DNA of 64,000 nt, from contig OZ020254.1 of assembly GCA_963971285.1 (NCBI GenBank), forward strand, positions 20,118,932 to 20,182,931, in the 5' to 3' direction. A model generated the notes under the pieces. It was given only the letters and a program-made list of their open reading frames with translations, did not search any database and was not told where the DNA came from. Below are positions 9,987 through 20,576 of this stretch, one piece after another (position 1 is the stretch's first letter; every line of letters begins with the position of its first letter). The stretch comes from Astropecten irregularis (Eukaryota; Echinodermata; Asteroidea; Paxillosida; Astropectinidae). The translations under genes and the position numbers were made by a program.

Positions 9987-12900
9987 TCACCTCTTGGTCT
10001 TTTTCATGGCCTCTCGGAGCAGACGATCAAAATCAGTCTCGTTTTTATTTTCCGGCAGGTTGTCTGGCGGTTGATCGTAACCAAACTCCAGGGCTCTTTC
10101 TTCCTGATTCATTGAGTCTGTTTGAAAGAGTACAACAAAACAGCAACAATCTATTAACCCAATCAATTGAAAAGTGAACAAAGAAACGATAACTGGAGTG
10201 GGATTTGAACCAGCGAACTCCGGAATACCGTACAGTTGTTCTTACCAACTGAGCTTTCCAGCCCTATGTTGGTGGAGTCCGTAATAGTCAATTATCTTTG
10301 TTCATTTGGCAGTCAGAAGCCATGAATCCACTTGCATCTTATTAAACTGTTCAACAGAACAAATATATCAGAAATGAACAATGGACACCCAGTTGTTTTT
10401 ACACTGTACAACAGAGACATACTAATGTCTGCTGCCCTCACAGTCTTAAAAGACACCTGCACAGCCGACAGAGCACGCGACCTTTTCAAAGGCCTGATCT
10501 TCCTTTTTGAAGTTAAAGATGATATTGTTCTATACAAGTTGCAAACTGCTCATCATCCAAAATAATGACCTGATAACCAATGTATACAGCGTGACCTGAC
10601 CTGAAATATGTCAAATTCTTGGACTTAGGAGGGCCTGACATTTTTGTCCTAGCAGGATCTTTCTTGTTGAGAAAATATCCTGCTATGATCATAATGAGAA
10701 TGATCCTGCTCGGATCCAAATGACAAAGATCTTGCCTGGATCGAAACCTCAGGACCTCCTACATGTAACTCCAAGCATGATTTTGTTCAAGTAGACTCAC
10801 CTAGGTCCTCATAGTTGGACTTGCAAAACTGTCTTCTACCACCGAAGCAGATGTCATATTCTGGTTCATCTGCTTCTTTATTTGCTCCTGCATAGAGAGA
10901 AAGATCACATTGTTTCATTATCAGATTTTACTGTGATTTTGTGGTAACTAAAGAAAACATTTATAAATGGGTTTCCACTGAATGTACAGATATCTGGCCA
11001 CATATTACCATGGTAACGGAGCACAAACAAATATTCTCACCTTCAACTGCTGCGTAGGCGTCACATTTGTACAAAAACGTCACAAAGGCATAGTTGTCCC
11101 TGCAGAAAAAACAAACAGAGCAGAGAATACAGTGCAACGCTATGACTATCAAGATCTTACTACGTTCAATACACAAACTGCTCAACAGAATTTACAAACA
11201 CTGATATACATGTTAAAACAGCTTATTTCCCAGGTACTACATCTCAGGTTGTAGCATTGCTAACGCTACGCGTGTCTTGATCCTTGGGATATAGTGTTAT
11301 GTGAGTGGTTTCATGGCTTCTGATTGACAAACAAACAAAGATGATTGATTATTATGGACTCCACCAACAGGATAACTCAGTTGGTAAGAACGCCGGTATG
11401 GTATTCCAGAGGTCGAATATTATTGATTCATTAAGTTAAACTAAAGACATATGTTTTTCATAATGCATGTACATGTGTAAGTAGTTTGTTCTGTTGCATA
11501 TTGTTCAGACATTATTCTCTATTTTGTATTGCACTATATTTCCATTTTCACTTCTGTCAAGCGCTTTGAGAACTTCTGTGGATATTGCGCTATATAAGTA
11601 ACAATTATTATTATCATTATTATTATTATTACCCGACATCTCTGAAATGAAGGGTTACGCGCTCTATTTCTCCAAATTTCTCAAATCTCTTCTTGATTTT
11701 GTGACGGGTGGTCCCATAAGGTATACGGCCGATGTAAATAACTCGCCGATCAGCCTGTTGGGATAAAGGAGATCAAAAAAAGATATTGCTGCTAAATGCT
11801 GGAGAAATTAGAATAGATAATGAGAGGGGATAAAGTAGCAATTAGCTCTGGATTGGTGGTGATGGGAAGAGGTGTAAGAGGCAGGTCAGAAAGGGTAGGT
11901 GGACAAATGCTGTAGCAGACCATGGTAAAGATAAGATGTAAGGGGTACAGGTAGGAGGTACATGGTGTAGCTGTAGGTTGGTGGTATTGGAGGTTGGGAA
12001 GAGGTGTAGGAGGCAGAGGCGAGAACAAGTAGGATACAGAGGTTGACAGATGCTGTAGCAGACTTGGGTAAGGACAGGGTGTAGGGGATAGAGGTAGAGA
12101 AGGGATGTAGGAGGTAGACATAAAGAACAAGGGGCGTTAGGAGTACTTAGATGGAAGGAACATGGGATGTAAGAGGAGTGAAGGTGTTCATAGCTGAGGA
12201 ATCATCAACTCTTACCCATTGTTCTTCTTGTTCTTTCAACTGCCATTTCCTTCTCTCCTCCTCCTGACGTTCCAAACTTTGTCTCCTACTACGAGAACGA
12301 CTTCTCCTTTTCAAAGAAGAAATCAATATAAGTAATAAACTATTGCAAACTGCTCATCAACCCAAAAAAATAACCTGAAATATATCAAATGCTTGGAGTT
12401 AGGAGGGCCTGACGTTTGGATTATCCTAGCAGGATCTTTCTCAAAGATTCTCTTCTCAAAGAAAAATCCTGCTAGGATCAAAACATCGGGCCCTCATAAC
12501 TCCTTCGGTCTTCTGATAGCCATCCCCCAAGCAGCCAAGAGACCCATCCGCATCTCCACAAAGGAACGATCCACCTGACGCAATTTGAGGATGATTTAAA
12601 AATATTTACGTGTTTCTTGTCATTATCAAGTTGGTTCCCAGCAATAACTGTGCAATCATTTCATCAACTCACCTGTTACTGCTGCGTCTTCTTGACCTGC
12701 TTCTATGTCTTCTATTACTGTCTCGGGAGCGTGACCTCCCAGAATGACCCGACCTTGACCTGGATCTCACTCTCGACCTTTCATCTGACCTTGAACGTGA
12801 CCTTGAATAAGATCTGGGTCTCCAATGTCTGATCCTGGAGCGTGATCTTGATCTTGAACGTGATGATGAGGATGTTCTTGAAGCTGAGGAGTAAGTGGAG

Positions 12901-15713
12901 TATCTTCGACTTCTTTTCCTGCAAGAGTAAGATCTTGAGCGAGATCTGGACTGCGAGGATGAGGATGATTCCGAAGTGTAGGAATCGCGGGAGTCCCTCC
13001 GACGGCGTGATCTTGAGCAATGAGATGATTGTGATGAGGAGGAAGAATAGGATCGTTTCCTTACTGATGATCTAGAGCTTGATCTTGAATGGGAGGATTG
13101 GGAAGAGATTGAGCGTGAGCGTGAACGAGGTCGTGATCGTCTTTCAGTATGTCTGGCTTTTCTGTCGTAGACAAGATGAGAGTAACCATTGGACAGGTTA
13201 CTGGGACTCTGCACTTCAACGTTCTTCTCAGTATTTTGGGGAGAATGAGTAGCGTCTTGTTTGATTTCTATCTCTTTCACCTCATCACCTTTTCTTTCAC
13301 TTATCGTTGATACTGACGGAGTTTCAGTTGTCAGAGTTTCGTCTCCGATCAACACAGCCTTGTCATCATTACTGCATGTGGACTTACGATGACGTCTCAA
13401 TTTTCCTCTACCATGATGATGTGACCTGTGCCGTTGATGATGCTCCTCTTTCCTGGTTTCTAGATCATCTTTAAGCTTCAACGTCTCTTCCTTATCCTTC
13501 AGCCGCGTCATCTCCTCTTTCTTCTTTGCTTCCTCCTCGGCGACCTTGCTGATTTCTTGGTACATGTGCTTCCCAAGAAAATAGTCAGGGATCTTATCAA
13601 AGAAGACCGGTTTTTCAGGAATGTCCTCAGTCTCCGGAGGCTCCATGGTCTCAGCTTCTTTGATTTCCTCTTTCGATTTTTCACCAATTGTAGAAATCTT
13701 CGGAGGTAAGACCACTGGAGGCATAGGGTGGATGTAATCAGGAAGCTTATTGATCAAGTTTGGTTTGTCGTTGTCGGGCCGTCCGACAGGCTTCTTTCCC
13801 TTTTTCCTCACTTTGTATTTTTGTTTATAAACAGCCTTTCTCTCCTCCGCTGTTGGTTTAGCAGATACATTAATCGGACTTGGGGAGGTTGAAATCTTCG
13901 GACCTGCGACTTGTCCATTGCTGATATTAACAGAGCAGTAGTCATGGTCCATAACGAGATAGTCAAAGCCTTGATCAGCACTACATATCAAAGACATGCC
14001 TGGATTCTGCACAGCTACAGGACTTGAGGCTCGACTGCCTGGTAGACTGACGCACGACCTCTCGGATGTTAGTAAGTCTTTAGCTCGGAGACGTTTGCTA
14101 GGCATAGCCAAGGGCTCCAGAAGGATGGTCGTCTTGCGTTTGGCAGGAGCTATCTTCTTGGCAAGATTCATAGGATCTGAAAGATTGATAGCACAACACA
14201 AATCATTATTTCACAAGAGAGCCAGAGTCACTGGTTCGAATCCCGCTCCAGTCAATTTGTTTTTGGTTCACTTATCAATGACTGAAAATCAATCAAGTCA
14301 GTTTCCCTTGTGGTTATTTGATGATAATATTGATTAAAAAGCCGCATCCTCTTTGGGTGATCCCCATTGCTAATGCTGCGCAAATCCTTGATCCTTGGGA
14401 TATAGCAGTATGAGAGTAGTTTTATGGCTTCTGGCTGCCAAACCAACAAAGATAATTGACTATTAGGAACACCATCGACATAGGCCTGGATAGCTCAGTT
14501 GGTAAGAGTGCCAGTACGGTATTCCAGTGGTCGCTGGTTCGATTTTTCTCTGTTATGACTTTTCATGTATTATTGTGGTTCATAAGGCATATTGAATATT
14601 ACTCAGCTTACCTGGTACAGCAGGACCCTTGCTTGATTTGCACTTGGTCTTTGCAGACTCCCTGCAATCAAATGAATAGCTAGTATAAGTATATTCAAGA
14701 ATATAAAATGTAAGCAAAATCCATCTTCTATAAACCCTAATCCTCTGCACTTGCCACACAAGACAAGAGCTGCTTGCCACACATTACCACAATCTCCACA
14801 GAAGGATTGGATCATAAACCATGTATTATCACACATACCACACTGTAGTGTATCTAGGCCTTATTCACAGTTCATTCATCCTACATTCGAAACAGTGCAA
14901 TCAAACCGAGGCTTGGATTCAAAGTAGTCTGGTACCCATTTTCTTTTTAGAATTGATGTTATCTTTTCCAACAGGTATACAAGGAAGGTGACAAGATGGA
15001 TGCACTATGAATAAGGCTTAAAACCATGTGTGGTAAACTGTGGTATGAAGGTGGTTAACGGTTGGGATTCAGAATGATCAAGCTAGTCTGTAGCTGAATG
15101 GTTCAGCCTCTAGATTAACCTACCTTGGGCTGATAGAGTCGGACATTGTCATGGCTGCCTCTGTCTGCTCAAACTGCTGCAGTAGGCTTCCTAAGTCACT
15201 GGCTTGAATCCCTGCTAAGAAAAACATAATGCAATCATTATCTAGTCAAATGCAGATTTCATTAATCCTAATCCTCTGAATCCTAAAAACCACAGAAGAC
15301 AAGAGCTGCTTACCACACATTACCACAGACTCCACAAGGGGACTGCATATTAATGTCTAAGATATTTCCATTGATTCTTTTGTTTATAAGTCTTCTTTGA
15401 ACATTATTCATTTACACATACCAATATCTAGTAGGTCTTCCCTAGGATAACAATCATCCTCCATCAATACAAGATTGTCTTCTGTCGTATCTCTGCCATC
15501 ATAGTCATTAAGATGTTCAATGGTCAGGTTCCCCATATCTTCCATATTATTGTCTCGTACATGTAACCTCTTGCTAACAGGTGCCTGGGCTGGTTCGTCC
15601 ATTAGGGCTAAGTGCTGTTCTAGTTCATACTCCCTCTGTCTGTTGCTAGCTTCATGAGGAGGGAACATTATCTGGAAGTGCAGCGACGACATGTCTTCAG
15701 GATCTTCCTCCAT
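9987..15713 (-). CDS. PPARGC1: PGC-1 family transcriptional coactivator
   Basis: CDS exons in gene order: 15713-15422, 15211-15124, 14661-14612, 14176-12673, 12306-12216, 11754-11633, 11099-11041, 10887-10801 and 10117-9987; 2424 nt, 807 aa (human PGC-1alpha is 798). Family marks: an acidic N-terminus; an LXXLL nuclear-receptor box LGSLL at residues 104-108; DHDYC at 220-224, the HCF-1 binding motif of PGC-1 and PRC; a long RS domain in the 1.5-kb exon (about 540-670); and an RRM from about 679 with RNP2 VIYIGRIP and RNP1-like NYAFVTF. It then ends with the family C-terminus (GGRRQFCKSNYEDLDS and DFDRLLREAMKKTKR). PGC-1 proteins recruit acetyltransferase and Mediator complexes to nuclear receptors and NRF-type factors on mitochondrial genes. 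The acceptor before the LXXLL exon is a NAGNAG. An acceptor at 15729 shows a spliced 5' UTR upstream. An alternative upstream coding exon cannot be excluded. Confidence 0.92.
10155..10325 (-). mobile_element. tRNA-derived SINE in PGC-1 last intron
   Basis: Minus-strand copy with AAAGCTCAGTTGGTAAGAAC (A-box region) and GGTTCAAATCCCACTCCAGT (B box), preceded by the usual CAAAGATAATTGACTATTAC segment. It lies between the last two PGC-1 exons. Confidence 0.75.
10540..10790. repeat. Family E inverted pair
   Basis: A minus-oriented family E unit (about 10540-10670) is followed by a plus-oriented unit (about 10690-10790), making an imperfect palindrome. The central part repeats ATCCTGCT-type motifs. 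It lies in a PGC-1 intron. Confidence 0.7.
11230..11420 (+). mobile_element. tRNA-derived SINE, 5' extended and 3' truncated
   Basis: The copy includes the 5' extension (TTGTAGCATTGCTAACGCTA, then TTGATCCTTGGGATATAG) and the tRNA-like head GATAACTCAGTTGGTAAGAA. It stops shortly after GGTATTCCAGAGGTCG, before a full B box. It lies in a PGC-1 intron. Confidence 0.7.
11800..12140. repeat. G/A-rich degenerate minisatellite
   Basis: At least two diverged units of about 130 bp share GGGAAGAGGTGTA(A/G)GAGGCAG and TGCTGTAGCAGAC. The whole tract is rich in GGTGTAGG-like words. It lies in the PGC-1 intron between the RS-tail and RRM exons. A proline-rich reading frame on the other strand is a by-product. 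Confidence 0.6.
12340..12505. repeat. Family E inverted pair
   Basis: A minus unit (AAACTATTGCAAACTGCTCA through ATCCTAGCAGGATCTTTCTC) meets a plus unit (AAATCCTGCTAGGATCAAAA, then GGGCCCTCATAACTCC) around a short centre, giving a palindrome in a PGC-1 intron. Confidence 0.7.
14205..14335 (+). mobile_element. tRNA-derived SINE fragment, 3' half
   Basis: It begins inside the tRNA-like part, carries the B box CTGGTTCGAATCCCGCTCCA, and continues through the tail to TTTCCCTTGTGGTTATTTGA. It lies immediately upstream, in transcript sense, of the large PGC-1 exon. Confidence 0.7.
14365..14555 (+). mobile_element. tRNA-derived SINE, 5' extended copy
   Basis: It contains the 5' extension (CCTTGATCCTTGGGATATAG), AAAGATAATTGACTATTAGG, and the head TGGATAGCTCAGTTGGTAAG with B box CGCTGGTTCGAT. 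It is truncated after the B box. It lies in a PGC-1 intron. Confidence 0.75.
14732..14856 (-). mobile_element. Family F fragment
   Basis: It begins AACCCTAATCCTCTGCAC and carries the reverse module GAGCTGCTTGCCACACATTA and TACCACACTGTAG. One end is missing. It lies in a PGC-1 intron. Confidence 0.6.
15263..15355 (-). mobile_element. Family F fragment
   Basis: It runs from TAATCCTAATCCTCTGAATC through GACAAGAGCTGCTTACCACA to CCACAAGGGGACTG. It is a partial copy in the first coding-side PGC-1 intron. Confidence 0.6.
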
Positions 15714-16435
15714 GATGCGTTACTCCCTCTGAAATTTAACATAAACAGCACATCTCATAATTAAAAACGGTATACATGTACAATTCAAGGGATATTTATT
15801 TGTGGCTGGACAGTTGAAACAAACTGATTTTTCTTCCCCAAATTTTTCAAATTTATTTAAGACGGAAAGAGTTCCACTGACGACGGACATCATTTTGACA
15901 CCCTGTCATGCCTGTGTGCAAACCCTGTTTGCATTTGCAGGAAGAATGCTGGTGCGGGCCGGCAAGGGAGTAGGGCCTTATTGCAGAATACCCCGCCACA
16001 CACCTCTCCCACGTTGTAATTTGTATTTGTAGGCTAGGCCTAGTCCTGTACGTATGTTCACAATCTCGCGCATGGGTACCATTCATATGTTTATGCACAG
16101 GGCTTTTGAGTCTTTGAGAGGCGGCGTATTCTGCAATTAGACCTACTCCCCAACAAGATATACCCTGTCAAATAATAAATAGACCTAGCATGAAAGAAAT
16201 TGTTGCATATTCAATGCTTAGCCTTAAGCGAAACAAGCGAAATATGCTTAGGCACATGCTTGTAACATTAACGTTAGACAAGTTTAAAACTAAAAGTTAT
16301 TTCATTCAATGATTTTAACCTCCATTTTTATCTGTATGCAATCTCCGACATTGACGTAACTTGAACCAAGGATGCCCACAAACTTGCTTAAGAGAAGAAA
16401 GGAAAACGAAATCAAAACCAAAAGCAGACAAACGA

Positions 16436-16700
16436 ACTTACGTATTTCCAGGAAACTACTGCAAACGTGGTGTGAAAATGTTCAATACATGTGATAATGT
16501 TCATGCATGGCCAACGTGGTGTGCATGCATTGCATATGCATATCGCATACGCATGGCGATATTCGCTGGTAACCGATATTTCAAATGATGAATACACGAG
16601 CAACGGGTACCATGAACATTCCATACATGTACAATCCACCCTGCAACCTGGTGCCTTAGATCATATAACCGTGCAGTGTATTTAAGAAGTCAGGGTTTCA
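16436..16700 (-). promoter_or_regulatory. Possible 5' UTR exon end and promoter of the PGC-1 gene
   Basis: A perfect GTAAGT donor (minus strand, GT at 16441-16440) lies about 700 bases upstream of the acceptor at 15729 that precedes the PGC-1 start codon. The exon end and transcription start would then fall in or above 16442-16700. No TATA box is evident; the assignment rests on position and the donor only. Confidence 0.3.
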
Positions 16701-19700
16701 GACAAAGACCTTTAACGTGCTACATCCGAAAACGCTTGTCTTGAGGCTAGGGCTAGGTCGCAGGTTGTAAATGCTTGGGAACGCGCTGAAACTAGACATA
16801 GCCATAGTATAGATGTCCGTTTTGGATACCACTTATTAAAGGGGTGTGTGCTGTTATTATAGAGCCAATGTAAACAACTCACGCAGCTGTTCAGGGTGTA
16901 TTCACAGATTTTGTTTGGTTCGTATGCAAATTAAGATTTCCATATTAATGTACAAACTGCGAGGTCATCAGGATAAAAGGCAGCAGTAGCCAAATCAATT
17001 TGTACACAAAAAGGTTATTTTATGGGATTTTTCTTAAGATTTCCTGAAAATCTTGTTTTGGTGCTGATGACTAGGTTTTTTTCAGTGAACTGGGGAAGTA
17101 TTTTATTTGCCAAACCAATTTGTGGGTTAACGTTGCCCTTTCTAGTTTTTAATACTTTTTTTTCATTGTAACTTTTCATTGTGTACTCCCTTTAAGAGCA
17201 TGCAAGAAAGCGCCCTCTATTTCAATCATTCAATTAAAATGACTATGATCAAATGCTGGTTTGAAACCAAAATGACTTTTAATTCGCTTTTTGTTAATGA
17301 ATGCTCTATAACTTGAAGGCAATATACAATAATCTTATTGAAAAAGCACTGCAAGCAACAGTTAGCCTTTATATTGAAGTTAAAGGTGTATTACCTGATG
17401 CAGTAATATTAAGGTTTGGGGGAAAAGTTATCAAACTTCGAGCTAGAAAATGCCATTTGTTTCATCATTTTAAAGATAATGACATCAAGTTTAAATCTAT
17501 TACAAGCCAAGGCCAGATTCTAGTTAGTCCTTTTCTGAGTTGCATTTTAATTAATGTGAAACGAGTGATCAAGGGCGGAGCTTTAAAACTATTTTTTCTG
17601 AGTGGAAAGGAGGAGGGGATTACTTAAATCACCTTTGAAAGAAAGCTCAGAAATGACAAGAATAATACACAATACCATGACAAACGCAAGTTGGTATTTC
17701 AAAACAATTTAATAGTATTTTTCTTGTGATCGGGACAATGCATCGATACATGGTTAGCATATTGGTCATGTTTTTAACAAGTATCAAATGCTGCCGTAAT
17801 AATAACAGTGAATTCCATGATTAATTTCTGGATTTGTGGGCATATTGTAGGAATGGTGAAACTAATACAGCTAAATATCATGTTCATATGTGTGGTTTTC
17901 AGCAGCAATGAACGTATCCAATAAAATCCCATATAAACTCTTCCTTAAAATGTCTAAAAAGTTGGGGAAAATTCAAGCAAAATTAAATGTATGCACAACA
18001 CAAATCCGACATGATAAACACATTATAACATAGACAAAATTAAAACATCTTTTAAAACAATATTACTGTGTGAACATGAGATAGCTGGAGCATCACATAC
18101 ACTTGATCCATGTCAAAGCACAGAGTTATATTAAATTAATGAAATAACCAATAATTAATTAAATGAAACAAAAACGCCATATCACATTGTTAAACAGCAT
18201 TCAATGTTAAATCTCAATGATACGACATTTGTGATAACATGCTGGGTGTAGTTTAAGTCCTTAATGTACACATACAAACAAATAGTGCACACATTAGCAT
18301 TACACATTATATCCAGTACTGAAATACATTCAGAAATCCCCATTCAAAATGAACCAGCTTGTATCTTCATTAATTTGGCAACATATTATATCTAACAAAA
18401 ATAAAACCTGCCAAACTTAATCATACAACGTTTAAATGACATAACTAAACACAGGTTATTTGGAATAATTATATTCATTAAAAAAAAACCCAAAATGAAA
18501 TTACATGTACTTATTTATCATTTACGATATTCCCAAACATATTTCCTCTACATTACGGATGGAAGGGTTGGGTGCATTTTAAACATGGCTACAAAATTAG
18601 AAATACTAACATTGAAATTTGGGGGTTAAATACATGCATTGCTTTTATAGTCTAATGACGCAACGTCTTTTTGTGGTTTCGGTGTTTCATATGTCTTTTT
18701 TGTTTGTTTGTTGTTTTTTTACAAAATGTTCAAGTTTTTTCTTTAATATGACCCTATAAAAATGCTATTTACAGTATGGTTCATTAGTATATGTATTTTC
18801 ATTATTAATAAGAACTGTACAAAAATTAATGTTTCTTGTTTTTTTTAAATATATCTATATCATTCCATCAACTCGCTGTACACGGTATGCTAATACTTGA
18901 AGGGAACTTGGACAATTAATTCTTCCTATTAACATGAGCCATGTTTTTGGCATTAATTTCTAACTATGACCAAAATCAAGAAATCAAATCATAACAAAAC
19001 ATCAGGATTTTTGGTTTTAAATTAAAAAAATTGTTTTTGTATTCTTTCAGCAAGGTTCTATACATGTAGGCGACACTTACATAATTTCAAGATTTAAGTC
19101 ATTTTCCTAATGGATTAAATACATCGTTGCTTTGGTTACCTCAAAGAATTTTTTCTTGGGACAAAATGGAATCTATTTCCAAATATTTTTAGATGGAGCG
19201 GGTCGAGCCATTTCACTTTCTGTGAGACCATAACAGTTCAAGGTTTAAATTATGGAGATCTTTGAGGAATACAAAGTGTTGATCCAAACATTCAACTTAT
19301 GCCGACCTAACTCCATCCTGCCACACCTATGTCACAACACGCCTACATTCCACCTATGTATCAACTATATCCTGCACACACCACACCCATGCCACGCCCA
19401 TTTTACAAACCTAAGCACTCTTCAACTACTTTGTATAACACTAATAGGGTTACATATGTCATTGATTGGAATGTGTATATAAATTAACTTTGGACTGATT
19501 GTAAAGGTTTAATACACCCAAATAATATTACCGAAGCATGATGTGTCAATACCAATGTACAAAGGAAATTTTCTTGTGACACAAAATGAACATAATTTGT
19601 TTCACTTGTTATTTGTACTGACATTAATAATGGACTTTTTGTTCAAGCAGACTTGAGCTTATGGTTCAACTATCTCTTATCATTCCTTACATACAATTCA

Positions 19701-19729
19701 CAGCATATGGCTTTTTTAACGCAAGTCCT
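16701..19729. other. AT-rich intergenic DNA
   Basis: This lies between the PGC-1 5' side and the CLINT1 3' side. It is AT-rich with no credible exon or recognised family. Part could be CLINT1 3' UTR, since that gene runs leftward into it. A 108-codon frame near 17.3-17.6 kb has no supporting features. Confidence 0.5.
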
Positions 19730-19975
19730 GGGGCCAATTTCATAGAGCTGCTTAAGCACCAAAATTTGCTTAAGCACAAAAACCTTGGTAAATAAAATCA
19801 GTATGCCAGCCAAAACTCCTTGTGAACGTTATGCTCAGCAAACAATGGCCGAATACAAGTCAAAAGCAGTAAACATCAGAGGAAAATTTGGAGTGGTAAT
19901 TCTGTTTGATCAAGGAAGACTTTTCATGCTTTATAAGCAAATTTTGTGCTTAAGCAGCTCTGTGAAAATGGCCCC
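19730..19975. mobile_element. Family C MITE
   Basis: The terminal inverted repeats of about 30 bp are GGGGCCAATTTCATAGAGCT at the left and the complement of its variant (AGCTCTGTGAAAATGGCCCC) at the right. Each is followed inward by GCTTAAGCAC. A second complete copy lies at 39477-39681. Confidence 0.8.
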
Positions 19976-20427
19976 TGGTATTAGAAAAATCTTTGCAAGT
20001 TTCATTCTCAATTTGTCAAATTTTGCCCCCACAACCCCAACCTTTTTCCCCATAAGTGAAAACTGAGTGTTGTTGCCCTTTCTGCTTCCAAAAAATGAAC
20101 AAAGCATACAAGACTGGAAACTAAATCTGGGCATATTTGAATTTGACCTTTTCAAGCAATGAAGCTAGTAGCATCTTCGGATAACAAACACTTTTGGACA
20201 ACCCACATAATGACATTAACCCCACCCTCCTGGGACCAACATGATTGAGTTTGTCTTATTACACGCTATCACACGCCAGTCTTTACTCAGGTTTCAATTG
20301 GAAACAGAACCAAAAAACACAACAAAATACAGATATTGATTGCTTGTTATGTTTTACAACAAAATATGTCACATTCAACGTTTTGGCTTTTTTTTTCAGA
20401 ACGTCCGTACAAGCTTAATCTTTCTCT

Positions 20428-20433
20428 TTTATT
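20428..20433 (-). other. Possible CLINT1 poly(A) signal
   Basis: AATAAA on the minus strand (TTTATT on plus) lies about 145 bases past the CLINT1 TAA. Further signals lie downstream, so the true end is not fixed. Confidence 0.35.
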
Positions 20434-20576
20434 GTTGAAAGCTTTAAAAAAAAACAGTCATGGATTTGAAATCAAGAAAATAAATTGGCTCGTAGATATC
20501 TGCTGTGTAATTCTAAGCAATAATGGTGCCATATGTGACATTGGTGATTTGAAATAATTTAAGCTGTCATTTGAAT

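Noticed and set aside
11792-12130. 112-codon Pro/Ser/Tyr-rich minus-strand frame
   Set aside because: It is the complement of a G/A-rich minisatellite inside a PGC-1 intron, with no splice or start support.
17301-17627. 108-codon plus-strand frame
   Set aside because: No recognisable domain, no splice context, and base composition like the surrounding AT-rich DNA. Not listed as a gene.
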